The notes beneath the pieces were generated by a model. The model was given only the letters and a program-made list of their open reading frames with translations. It searched no databases and was not told the origin of the DNA. A stretch of 22,795 nt of DNA from Pelotomaculum sp. UBA5255 (GTDB lineage: Bacteria > Bacillota > Desulfotomaculia > Desulfotomaculales > Pelotomaculaceae): positions 1-22,795 of the forward strand of contig DHTR01000049.1 of the NCBI GenBank assembly GCA_002408725.1, read 5' to 3'. Positions 1 through 6,592 of this stretch are shown here, in pieces. Both the position numbers and the translations under genes were made by a program. Positions within the stretch are counted from its first letter, which is position 1. The number at the start of each line of letters is the position of its first letter.

Positions 1-180
1 ACCCTGCCGGCAGGGTGCGTTTTTACAGTCAAGGCAACGTTTTGCCTCGGCTATAACGGTATCTTCCTGGTAACCCAGGGCCACTTCGTCAAAATTTTTG
101 GACCGCTGGCAGGGGTCCTGGGCCGGCATAGGGTTTTTCTTGGAAACGATAGTTTTTTTGGGCTGCATCTTCCCTGCCAT
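1..180 (-). CDS. nfnB: NfnB/GltA-like large subunit, N-terminal 60 residues (partial)
   Basis: Minus-strand reading frame that begins at position 180 and runs off the left edge. Only the first 60 residues are present. They contain QDPCQRSKNFDEVALGY and then CLDCKNAPC (residues 49-57), the N-terminal iron-sulfur ligand pattern of the glutamate-synthase small-subunit-like flavoproteins, a family that includes NfnB/NfnL. The start ATG overlaps the TAA stop of the upstream gene (TAATG), which implies translational coupling. Because its partner is an NfnA-type subunit, the likely role is the large subunit of the cytosolic NADH-dependent reduced ferredoxin:NADP+ oxidoreductase, holding the bifurcating FAD and the NADPH site. 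A stand-alone GltA-like or sulfide dehydrogenase (SudA) subunit cannot be excluded from so short a fragment. Confidence 0.85.
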   Translation of the reverse strand, partial: MAGKMQPKKTIVSKKNPMPAQDPCQRSKNFDEVALGYQEDTVIAEAKRCLDCKNAPCRQG

Positions 181-1043
181 TATTTTCCACCACCCCTTCC
201 ACAACAGCATTTGTGCTCAGGCTCATTCAGGTAGCGCTCCAGGGCCAGCTGTTCCATAGGCTTATAGATGACAGAGCGCCGGGCCATCTCTTCAAAATCA
301 ACCAGGTGGCCGTCAAACTCCGGGCCGTCGACACAGGCAAACTTTGTTTCGCCGCCGACCGTGACCCGGCAGCAGCCGCACATACCCGTCCCATCAACCA
401 TGATCGAGTTGAGGCTGACCATGGTTTTCAGGCCGTATTCCCTGGTCAGATTAGTGACCGCCCGCATCATCGGCAGCGGGCCGATGGCGATGCATAAGCC
501 CAAGCCTTTCTTTTCCTCAATAGCTTCCTTAAGCAAATCGGTGACAAAGCCATGGCGTCCGTAAGAACCATCATCGGTGGCAACCCGCAGCTCAGTGCAG
601 GCAGCACGCATCCGGTCTTCCCAGAAAAGGATTTCCTTGTTGCGGGCGCCAATAATTCCGATTACCTCATTACCGGCCTCCTTCATGGCACGGGCAATGG
701 GATAAATGGGGGCAACACCGACACCGCCGCCGACGCAGACTACGCTCCCGTAATCCTTAATGTGGGTCGGGAGTCCCAGCGGCCCCACAAAATCCTCTAT
801 CCCGTCTCCTTCTTCCAAAGTCCCCAGTTGTTTGGTGGTTTTACCAACCTCCTGGAAGACGCAGGTAATGGTCCCTTTCTCCCTGTCGAAATCTGCAATG
901 GTGAGCGGGATCCGCTCGCCCCCCTCCTCAACGCGGAGGATGATGAACTGGCCGGCCTTGGCCTTTCCGGCCACCAGCGGAGCCTGGATTTCAATCAGGC
1001 TGAGCGTTGGCGCCAGGACTTCTTTTTTAATGATCCTGTACAT
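180..1043 (-). CDS. nfnA: NfnA/NfnS: ferredoxin-NADP reductase-like small subunit of Nfn
   Basis: 287-residue FAD/NAD(P)-binding oxidoreductase of the dihydroorotate dehydrogenase electron-transfer/SudB/NfnA type. The flavin-binding motif R44-x-P-L-T is followed by the nucleotide loop GGGVGVAP (105-112). A C-terminal [2Fe-2S] site is visible as D217, C222, C225 and C237, with an aspartate as the probable fourth ligand, as in Nfn small subunits. Nfn couples oxidation of NADH and reduced ferredoxin to reduction of NADP+ by flavin-based electron bifurcation (family knowledge), and this subunit is the NAD(H) side. The start ATG has a strong site (GGGAGGTAAGG) 6-7 bases upstream. The stop overlaps the start of the large subunit. 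A sigma-54 promoter lies about 40 bp upstream. Oddity: the protein ends in three consecutive cysteines (279-281) and a Gly-rich tail. A SudAB sulfide dehydrogenase is the main alternative. Confidence 0.9.
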   Translation of the reverse strand: MYRIIKKEVLAPTLSLIEIQAPLVAGKAKAGQFIILRVEEGGERIPLTIADFDREKGTITCVFQEVGKTTKQLGTLEEGDGIEDFVGPLGLPTHIKDYGSVVCVGGGVGVAPIYPIARAMKEAGNEVIGIIGARNKEILFWEDRMRAACTELRVATDDGSYGRHGFVTDLLKEAIEEKKGLGLCIAIGPLPMMRAVTNLTREYGLKTMVSLNSIMVDGTGMCGCCRVTVGGETKFACVDGPEFDGHLVDFEEMARRSVIYKPMEQLALERYLNEPEHKCCCGRGGGK

Positions 1044-1078
1044 AAAAACCTTACCTCCCTTTGTTGACTATCTTTAAA

Positions 1079-1095
1079 AGCAAAGACAGTGCCAA
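1079..1095 (-). promoter_or_regulatory. sigma-54 (-24/-12) promoter of nfnAB
   Basis: On the minus strand the sequence reads TTGGCACTGTCTTTGCT. It matches the sigma-54 consensus YTGGCAC-N5-TTGCW at all conserved positions, with the invariant GG and GC dinucleotides correctly spaced. The predicted transcription start is near 1068. This leaves a leader of about 25 nt that contains just the ribosome binding site before the nfnA ATG at 1043. The gene immediately upstream encodes a sigma-54-dependent activator, which supports the call. Confidence 0.85.
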
Positions 1096-1102
1096 GTGTT
1101 AG

Positions 1103-1112
1103 CGAATATTCG
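1103..1112. repeat. 10-bp perfect palindrome just upstream of the -24 element
   Basis: CGAATATTCG is self-complementary and lies eight bases upstream of the sigma-54 promoter. It could be an operator or architectural site, or chance in an AT-rich stretch. Function is inferred from position only. Confidence 0.4.
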
Positions 1113-1140
1113 AAAAAAAAGATTTCCATGGCGAGAGACC

Positions 1141-1173
1141 TACTGAATACTGAATTTTCCTTTCTGTTAGAAA
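1141..1173. promoter_or_regulatory. Candidate upstream activator sites for the sigma-54 promoter
   Basis: Two elements sit at enhancer distance from the predicted nfnA start. One is a tandem 7-bp repeat, TACTGAA twice (1141-1154), centred near -80. The other is an inverted repeat TTTCT-GTT-AGAAA (1161-1173), centred near -99. NtrC-family activators usually bind dyads about 80-150 bp upstream. The repeats are visible in the sequence. Their role as binding sites of the adjacent regulator is inference. Confidence 0.4.
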
Positions 1174-1229
1174 ACTTAGCCTGGAGTTCAATTAAGATTT
1201 AAACGGTAGCCGGCGCGGTAATTGTCAAC

Positions 1230-1269
1230 AAAAAAACGGCCGGTCGCCGAAAACCCGGCAACCGGCCGT
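1230..1269 (-). terminator. Intrinsic terminator after the NtrC-type regulator gene
   Basis: On the minus strand, a 9-bp perfect GC-rich stem (ACGGCCGGT 1236-1244 with ACCGGCCGT 1261-1269) is extended inward by four more pairs after one mismatch, with a 6-nt loop. Seven consecutive T follow (1236-1230). It lies 14 bp after the regulator stop codon and insulates nfnAB from the kinase-regulator transcript, so nfnAB depends on its own promoter. Confidence 0.9.
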
Positions 1270-1283
1270 CAGATACTTTCTAT

Positions 1284-2750
1284 CTATCTGCCCTTTTCAT
1301 TTTGCAGGTAGCGCAAAACCCTGGGGCTAACGTTCAGCATTTTTGCGGCTTCAGTCCGATTATTGCCTGTTTTAATCAGGATTTCTTCGATAACCCGCCT
1401 GACCGCCCAATTGACCTCTTGATCCATTGCTTCCGTAAGCTCCGTCAGGTCAATGGTCCCCTTGCTTAGGATTACCTTGAGCAGCCTCCGGCTCCAGTCC
1501 CGGACCACATCGTTAATGTTGGTCTTCGTACCCATGTGCTCTGCCAGAAATTCTTCCTCATCGTGGAGAACAACATGTCTGGGCAGGCACTCCGGACCCA
1601 GCAGGTCGCTGCTCCTGAGGGCGATGGCGCGGGCCACCACATTGGACAGTTCCCTGACATTGCCCGGCCAGGAATAGCTCTGAAGCAGATCCATGGCCTG
1701 GTTATTAAACCGGACCAGTAACTGCTTCTCCTCTTCCGGCAGATTTTTTTCTATAAAGTAGTTGAGCAGGGGTACAATATCCATGCGCCTTTCGCGCAAG
1801 GGCGGAAGCTGCAGATTGACCACGTCAAGGCGGTAAAGCAGGTCCTCCCGAAAGAGTTTGTCTCTTGTAGCGTCCCGCAGGTTCTTGTTGGTGGCAGTCA
1901 GCACCCGGACATCGGCTTTAAGTGGTTTTTCACCACCAACCCTGTAAAACTCGCCGCTTTCTAAAACACGCAGTAACTTTACCTGGATGGATGGCGAGGC
2001 CTCACCGATCTCATCAAGAAAAAGGGTTCCCTTGTTAGCCAGTTCAAAAATACCGTGCCGGACGCCCTGGGAACCGGTAAAGGCCCCTTTTTCGTGTCCG
2101 AAAAGCTCGCTTTCCAGGAGCGATTCGGTGAGCGCCCCGCAGTTAATGGTTATAAAGGGATTACCGAAACGGGGACTGTTGGCATGGATAAATCTGGCCA
2201 GGACCTCTTTTCCAGTCCCTGTCTCGCCTTCAAGTAAGACGGAAATCTTGCGGGTCGCTACTTTTTTACACAGAAGCAATAGTTCTTTTAAAGGGCTGTC
2301 ATCAGCCATGATGATGTTGAATTCGGAAGCCAGCTTGTGCAGCTCATCGCGGATAAACCACTGTTTGTTATAAATAGACTGCAGAGCCCGCTCCAGCAGC
2401 GTGTCCAGTTCCTCCAGTTCATCAAAAGGCTTGTCGATATAATCAAAAGCGCCTAGCTTCATGGCCTCTACGGCGGATTTGATCGTGCTGTACCCGGTCA
2501 TAATGATTACCTCGCAGCCAGGGCTGCTGTCCCTGATTTCCTTCAGCAGGGTAATCCCATCGGTATCGGGCAGTTTCAAATCAACCAGAGCCAGGTCAAA
2601 GGATTTTTCGCACAGCAAAGCTCTGGCCTCAAAACCCGAATTAGCCACCGCCACCGGGAATTCTTTTTCCTCAAAGTAATACTGAAAAAAGGTACCGACT
2701 TCAATCTCATCATCAATTACCAGGACTTCCGGCCTCTTCACTGCTGTCAC
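1284..2750 (-). CDS. Sigma-54-dependent response regulator, NtrC family
   Basis: 488-residue three-domain activator. The receiver domain (about 8-125) has the acidic pocket DDE (13-15), phosphoacceptor D57 and K107. The AAA+ domain (about 145-390) has Walker A GETGTGKE (175-182), Walker B GTLFLDEIGE (241-250) and the arginine-rich region PPLRERRMDI. The sigma-54 contact loop reads GAFTGS (222-227) rather than the canonical GAFTGA. The C terminus has a Fis-type helix-turn-helix (NRTEAAKMLNVSPRVLRYL). When phosphorylated, such proteins oligomerise and use ATP to open sigma-54 promoters. The gene lies 22 bp after the kinase gene and ends at a strong terminator, with a sigma-54 promoter next downstream. 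The start is uncertain: GTG at 2750 lacks good spacing, and an in-frame GTG at 2741 is better placed behind GGGG. Confidence 0.93.
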   Translation of the reverse strand: MTAVKRPEVLVIDDEIEVGTFFQYYFEEKEFPVAVANSGFEARALLCEKSFDLALVDLKLPDTDGITLLKEIRDSSPGCEVIIMTGYSTIKSAVEAMKLGAFDYIDKPFDELEELDTLLERALQSIYNKQWFIRDELHKLASEFNIIMADDSPLKELLLLCKKVATRKISVLLEGETGTGKEVLARFIHANSPRFGNPFITINCGALTESLLESELFGHEKGAFTGSQGVRHGIFELANKGTLFLDEIGEASPSIQVKLLRVLESGEFYRVGGEKPLKADVRVLTATNKNLRDATRDKLFREDLLYRLDVVNLQLPPLRERRMDIVPLLNYFIEKNLPEEEKQLLVRFNNQAMDLLQSYSWPGNVRELSNVVARAIALRSSDLLGPECLPRHVVLHDEEEFLAEHMGTKTNINDVVRDWSRRLLKVILSKGTIDLTELTEAMDQEVNWAVRRVIEEILIKTGNNRTEAAKMLNVSPRVLRYLQNEKGR

Positions 2751-2772
2751 CCCAATCTTACTAATAATACTG

Positions 2773-4359
2773 TTACAGCGGAATAATCAAGGAGAAGCTG
2801 CTGCCTCTGCCAACCTCGCTGGAAACCTCGATCCTGCCCCCGTGAGTTTGGGCAATCCCCAGGCTGACGGAAAGCCCCAACCCTGTTCCCCTGGTTTTCT
2901 CCTTGTTTGTAAAAAAGGGGTTAAAAACCTGGTCAATGATGCTCTCCGGGATTCCCCTTCCGTTATCCGCTACCTTAACCTCGACCACCGCGCAGCCCGC
3001 TTCTTCATCCTCCCGCATGTCGGTGCTGATTTCAATCCCGCCATCAGCCAAACCCTCTAAAGCATCCCTGGCATTAAGCAAAAAGTTGATAATGACCTGC
3101 TCCAACTGTTGCTTGTTGCCCATAAAAAGGGGGACCCGGGGGTTAAGGTTCTTATTTATAGTTATCTTGTTCTTTTCGATTTGATAGGAAACCAGGTATA
3201 AACTACTCTCCACCACATCGTTGATGGACACCTGAGCAAAGGCATAGCTGTCCTGTCTGGAAAAGGTAAGCAGGTTTTGGATAATGCGCTTGCTCCTCTG
3301 CCCGCAGGATTTAATATCCTGCAGCAGTTTCAAGTACTTATCGTCCGGTGATCTACTTCTTAAAATCAAGCTGGAGTTGCCGATGATGGCGGTGAGGGGA
3401 CTGTTCAGTTCGTGAGCAACCCCTGCGGCCATCTCACCTATCGCTGCAAGCTTGGCCGATTGAAACAACTGAGACTCCATCCTTCTTTTGCTGGTAACAT
3501 CATTGACGTATACAGCCATGCCATAAAGCTCGTTTTTTTCATTGTAGAGCGGGTAAGCTGAGATGTTATAAATGTTTTTGGTGCTGGTCTGGGTGAACTC
3601 TTCGACACAGGCACTGCCCGTCTGAAAAGCTTCCACGGCAGGACATAGCTGGCGCTGACCCTCGCAGCAGGCAATGGTTTCATAGCATTTAAAGCCCTCG
3701 CCAATCTTTTTTACAGGCTCCTGGTTATTGGAGCGCAGTACGTTGTAGGAGAGGTCTATGAGAAAGAGCCTGCCCGGAACCGCCTTGAAGGTTTCCTCCC
3801 ACTCCCTCTTGCTTTTTGTAACCTCAGCAAATAGACGCGTATTATTGATACAGACAGCCAGCTGGTCCGCCAACTGCTGGACAAAAATAAAATCATTTTC
3901 CGAATAAACGTAGGTCATTTTACTCCCAAAATTAAGAGCGCCGATAACTTCGTTGTTTACCAGGAGCGGCGCCATAATTGCCGACTTGATGCCTATTTCG
4001 CGGAGGTTGTCGTCTTCCTGGTATTTATCGGCATCGTTCCAGATATCCTGCCTTAAAAAGCACCGCTTGTCCAAAACAGCCTTCCAGGGGGCCGACTTAT
4101 GGCTGTCCAGGATCCAGCCGACACCCAGAATTTTATTTTCCTTGGGTACTCCGGACTTGATAATGAGCTGGTCCTTTTCAAGCAAACAAAAACTGAGCAG
4201 GTCATACGGCAGAACACTGCGCAGAGGCGCTGCAACCTCGTCGATAATATCATCATAGGACATCTCTACGTTAATTCTTTTAGCGATCTGCTGGATAATG
4301 GCCATACGTGTATTCTGCCTGGTCAATTCCTCGATAATATCTTCACAAGCAGACACCAT
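2773..4359 (-). CDS. Soluble sensor histidine kinase (GAF-PAS-HisKA-HATPase)
   Basis: 528-residue histidine kinase with no membrane segment, so it probably senses a cytoplasmic signal. Domain order: a GAF domain (about 20-175), a PAS-like domain (about 185-290), the dimerisation/phosphoacceptor helix with H316 in AAGVAHELNSPLTAIIGN, and an ATPase domain with N-box N429, G1 DNGRGIP (465-471), F-box FNPFFTNKE and G2 GTGLGLS (491-497). The PAS region carries a cysteine cluster (C225, C231, C232, C239, C251), suggestive of metal, heme or redox sensing. The start ATG has an excellent site (GAGGAGGGGG). It is co-transcribed with the NtrC-type regulator and is its evident partner. The ligand is unknown. 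Sigma-54 control of the adjacent nfnAB genes suggests a redox or cofactor-state input (inference). Confidence 0.93.
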   Translation of the reverse strand: MVSACEDIIEELTRQNTRMAIIQQIAKRINVEMSYDDIIDEVAAPLRSVLPYDLLSFCLLEKDQLIIKSGVPKENKILGVGWILDSHKSAPWKAVLDKRCFLRQDIWNDADKYQEDDNLREIGIKSAIMAPLLVNNEVIGALNFGSKMTYVYSENDFIFVQQLADQLAVCINNTRLFAEVTKSKREWEETFKAVPGRLFLIDLSYNVLRSNNQEPVKKIGEGFKCYETIACCEGQRQLCPAVEAFQTGSACVEEFTQTSTKNIYNISAYPLYNEKNELYGMAVYVNDVTSKRRMESQLFQSAKLAAIGEMAAGVAHELNSPLTAIIGNSSLILRSRSPDDKYLKLLQDIKSCGQRSKRIIQNLLTFSRQDSYAFAQVSINDVVESSLYLVSYQIEKNKITINKNLNPRVPLFMGNKQQLEQVIINFLLNARDALEGLADGGIEISTDMREDEEAGCAVVEVKVADNGRGIPESIIDQVFNPFFTNKEKTRGTGLGLSVSLGIAQTHGGRIEVSSEVGRGSSFSLIIPL

Positions 4360-4437
4360 ATGTTCCCCCTCCTCAAAAGGAAAATTAAGATAATTCTGTA
4401 TAAATATAATTTATTGAAAAGTCTCCAATCATTAATC

Positions 4438-4466
4438 ATTTTATTCTTTTTATGTGTTTTGCACAA
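4438..4466 (-). promoter_or_regulatory. Possible sigma-A promoter of the kinase-regulator operon
   Basis: On the minus strand TTGTGC is followed after 17 bp by TAAAAT (5 of 6 to TATAAT), about 80 bp before the kinase ATG. The -35 box is weak, and the region is AT-rich, so chance matches are likely. No sigma-54 element was seen here. Confidence 0.35.
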
Positions 4467-4482
4467 CCGCAAAAAGGCAAAT

Positions 4483-4507
4483 CACCGTTATCCCAATGGC
4501 AACGGTG
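4483..4507 (-). terminator. Possible terminator or operator hairpin after yabQ
   Basis: A 7-bp perfect stem (CACCGTT 4483-4489 with AACGGTG 4501-4507) with an 11-nt loop lies between yabQ and the kinase gene. On the minus strand it is followed by ATTTGCCTTTTT, an imperfect T tract. It may end the yabQ transcript, although it could equally be an operator just upstream of the candidate kinase promoter. Confidence 0.4.
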
Positions 4508-4575
4508 GATAAAACTCAATTTCATAGCTTCCCCCGGGTTCCCCTTTTGAGCACGCGGTAATTAGAACAGCGAAC

Positions 4576-5133
4576 TTACTCCTCTTTTCGTTTCTTCCAA
4601 AAGACCAGGCGGCTCAGCCTGGCTCTTGCTCGCGTAAGGCCGCCCTCAATCCTTTTGCCCGCCAGGTTGTACCAGGCAGCTTTAAACTTCCTGCCTGCCT
4701 TTTTTAAAAGGCCGCTGAAAAACTCCAGGGGGAAGAATCCAACCAGGATAACCAGGCGAAAAGGGAAAAGAACCGCCGTCCGGATCATCCCCATGGCCCT
4801 GATCAAGAGGCGCCAGGTCTTCTGAATGACCTGGAATTTGAATCTGAGAACACGGCTCACGCGGCCGCTGAAAAGCCGGTAATAAAAGAAAGCCCCCAGG
4901 AAGAGTCCCACAAAGACATATAGCCGCACCTCACCCCAGTTCCCCCGGAGCAGCACCAGGAAGATCATTGCCGTTGTCACGAGCCAAAATACGATATCCC
5001 CCAAGGTAGTTCCCAATTTTTTAAACCTGAAAGCCTTCCTGACCTCACGGTAATAATTATAAAAAAAGCCGGCGGTCAGGCCGGCCGCTACGGTGGCCGC
5101 AAACGCTCGGAATTGGTCTAACAACGATTCCAT
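4576..5133 (-). CDS. yabQ: YabQ-like spore cortex/coat membrane protein
   Basis: 185-residue membrane protein. Hydrophobic segments are visible at about residues 10-25, 45-62, 70-88 and 117-145, followed by a strongly basic, arginine- and lysine-rich cytoplasmic tail. The N-terminal pattern (FRAFAATVAAGLTAGFFYNYYR) and position right after yabP fit the YabQ family, which in Bacillus is made in the mother cell and is needed for the spore cortex (family knowledge). The start ATG has a good GGGGAGG site. In Bacillus the next gene is divIC, which is not present here: a gap of about 215 bp and a two-component system follow instead. Sequence conservation in this family is low, so the call leans partly on synteny. 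Confidence 0.85.
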   Translation of the reverse strand: MESLLDQFRAFAATVAAGLTAGFFYNYYREVRKAFRFKKLGTTLGDIVFWLVTTAMIFLVLLRGNWGEVRLYVFVGLFLGAFFYYRLFSGRVSRVLRFKFQVIQKTWRLLIRAMGMIRTAVLFPFRLVILVGFFPLEFFSGLLKKAGRKFKAAWYNLAGKRIEGGLTRARARLSRLVFWKKRKEE

Positions 5134-5152
5134 TTCAGCGCCTCCCCTGCTT

Positions 5153-5176
5153 AAAAAAGCGCCTGTGAGCGCTTTT
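5153..5176 (-). terminator. Hairpin with T tract between yabP and yabQ
   Basis: On the minus strand AAAGCGC-TCACAG-GCGCTTT forms a 7-8-bp stem followed by a run of T. It sits in the 55-bp gap between the two genes and looks like an intrinsic terminator or attenuator, so yabQ may be expressed at a lower level than yabP by read-through. Confidence 0.65.
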
Positions 5177-5188
5177 CTTTGGGTGCTG

Positions 5189-5476
5189 CTACTTGAGGAT
5201 CCTGCTTAACAGTCCTTTCGCTTTAGCCTTGCCTTTATCTTTGCTTTCGTGGTACTGAAAGGAACTAAAGTACCCTTCCGCGGCAAGGTTTCCCTGCTCT
5301 AAATTGAGGTTAGTGATATGCAGACCCTCTCCTTTTAAAACAAGCATGCCCAGATTGGTTTCCAGCGTTATCTCGGACTCGTCAAAGCTGTCGACGTGCA
5401 GGACTCCCTCCAAAACCAGCTGCTTGCGCCCGCTGACAGAAATGTTGTGCCTTAGGCGTTCATCCACGTCCACCAC
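5189..5476 (-). CDS. yabP: YabP sporulation protein
   Basis: Small acidic beta-rich protein of the YabP/YqfC family. The core pattern is visible: a hydrophobic strand LVLEGVLHVDSFDESEI, then TNLGMLVLKGEGLHITNLNLEQGNLAAEGY. In Bacillus, YabP is a mother-cell protein required for spore cortex formation (family knowledge). Of the tandem GTG codons at the start, the one at 5467 is the better placed (8 nt after AAGGGG), which would give 92 residues rather than 95. It is preceded by a sigma-E-like promoter and followed by a hairpin before yabQ. The order rqcP, (SpoIID-like), yabP, yabQ matches the conserved Firmicute cluster. Confidence 0.9.
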   Translation of the reverse strand: MVDVDERLRHNISVSGRKQLVLEGVLHVDSFDESEITLETNLGMLVLKGEGLHITNLNLEQGNLAAEGYFSSFQYHESKDKGKAKAKGLLSRILK

Positions 5477-5540
5477 CCCTTTTCACAAGGGTTTTCCTCC
5501 AAGCTGAAGGATGCCCGCTTTAATAAACCAGGTTCATTTC

Positions 5541-5569
5541 ATCCTATGCTCCGTCCTTGTATTTATGCC
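5541..5569 (-). promoter_or_regulatory. Candidate sigma-E-type promoter of yabP
   Basis: On the minus strand GGCATAAA is followed after 13 bp by CATAGGAT. This resembles the sigma-E -35 (ATA-centred) and -10 (CATA...AT) elements at near-normal spacing, about 65 bp before yabP. In Bacillus yabP belongs to the early mother-cell regulon, so the match is expected. Two positions differ from consensus in each box. Confidence 0.5.
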
Positions 5570-5598
5570 AAAAAAAGAAGGCCTTTGGGGGCCCCCTT
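5570..5598 (-). terminator. Intrinsic terminator of the SpoIID-like gene
   Basis: On the minus strand a 9-bp stem (AAGGGGGCC with GGCCTTCTT, two G-U pairs), loop CCCAAA, is followed by seven T (5576-5570). It lies about 37 bp after the SpoIID-like stop codon and abuts the candidate sigma-E promoter of yabP. Confidence 0.85.
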
Positions 5599-5634
5599 TT
5601 GATTATGGTTATTGGGACTGAATATCGCTACTTC

Positions 5635-6588
5635 TTATTTCCACCGTTTTTGTATTTCAATATCTTGATGATAAAGCTGGATGATCTCTTCCGGGGACTT
5701 ACCCTGCTCCGCCAGAAGCCGGGCCCCCCACTGACACATGCCCACTCCGTGCCCAAACCCCTTCCCGGTTATGACCAACTGTCCGCCTTCCACCCGGATC
5801 CCCGACAGAAGCATGGAGCGGACTTTTTCACTGCCCAGCGCCAGCCGCAGGGAGGGGCCGCCCACGGTCTGGTTCCCAATCCTAATTTGCTCGGCCCGGC
5901 CCGAGGGCCCCTTCTTTTCGATAGAAACCGAGGTGATAGAGCCGGGGTCCTTCCCGGTAACTTTCTGCACAGCCGCCCTGACCTGAGCCAGTGGTATTCT
6001 GGCCTCCCAGGCCTTGTTCTGAGGAGCGGTTATGGACAGGCAGCCGTCCTGGGTCCCCGCCTTGAGGTAGGGTGTAGGCTCTTTGGTATAGGCCAGACCT
6101 TCCTCTGCAGTGGCGGAAACCCCCCCGTCACAGGCGGAGAACCAGGCGTGAATATAGTTGTTGTTATGGAGCACGACCTCACCCCGGGTCATCTCCACCG
6201 CCTGGCGGACATTATCGTTAATCTTGGTCGGTTCATAGGCCTGAAATTCTTCTACACTGGTGGAAGCATCGGTTCCCCGAAGCTTTTTGACCCGGCCCGC
6301 CTGGATGTTTTCCATTGTATAGGTACGGGCCAGGATGGCCTGGGCGGCCAGCGCGTTAACCGGCCATTTGGTGTCCATCTCTGCGGCAACCACACCCTGA
6401 ATATACTCTTCCATCTTGATGTTTTTCTTTTGACCTGTCTGGCTGAGATAAAGGGAAATGGTCGGTTCCTCGATCTGGGGGGCCTGGGGCGCCGGCTTGG
6501 GTGCAGGCGCCTGCCTCCCACAGCCGACGGTCAAAAGAGACAGCACCATTAATAGCAAAACGATTTTCGACAGTGGATGCCGGAACAT
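5635..6588 (-). CDS. SpoIID/LytB-domain lipoprotein, putative peptidoglycan lytic transglycosylase
   Basis: 317-residue exported protein of the SpoIID family, which cleaves glycan strands stripped of peptides during engulfment and spore formation (family knowledge). A hydrophobic signal (about 8-22) ends in a lipobox LTVGC with C23 as the lipidation site, then a Pro/Ala linker (28-40). The catalytic region is visible as GVVAAEMDTKWP with the probable catalytic Glu at 70, followed by ALAAQAILARTY, HAWFSACDGG (148-156) and GKGFGHGVGMCQWGA (275-289). The ATG start has a GGGAGGGG site that lies inside a hairpin. It is a paralogue type rather than certain spoIID itself: classical SpoIID has a transmembrane anchor instead of a lipobox. 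It sits between rqcP and yabP, an addition relative to Bacillus. Confidence 0.9.
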   Translation of the reverse strand: MFRHPLSKIVLLLMVLSLLTVGCGRQAPAPKPAPQAPQIEEPTISLYLSQTGQKKNIKMEEYIQGVVAAEMDTKWPVNALAAQAILARTYTMENIQAGRVKKLRGTDASTSVEEFQAYEPTKINDNVRQAVEMTRGEVVLHNNNYIHAWFSACDGGVSATAEEGLAYTKEPTPYLKAGTQDGCLSITAPQNKAWEARIPLAQVRAAVQKVTGKDPGSITSVSIEKKGPSGRAEQIRIGNQTVGGPSLRLALGSEKVRSMLLSGIRVEGGQLVITGKGFGHGVGMCQWGARLLAEQGKSPEEIIQLYHQDIEIQKRWK

Positions 6589-6592
6589 AAAA

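Noticed and set aside
552..1067. Plus-strand open frame opposite nfnA
   Set aside because: Antisense to a clear flavoprotein gene and without family features or a ribosome binding site.
5557..6552. 331-codon plus-strand frame opposite the SpoIID-like gene
   Set aside because: The minus-strand frame has a lipobox, catalytic motifs and a ribosome binding site. The plus-strand product has no recognisable domain.
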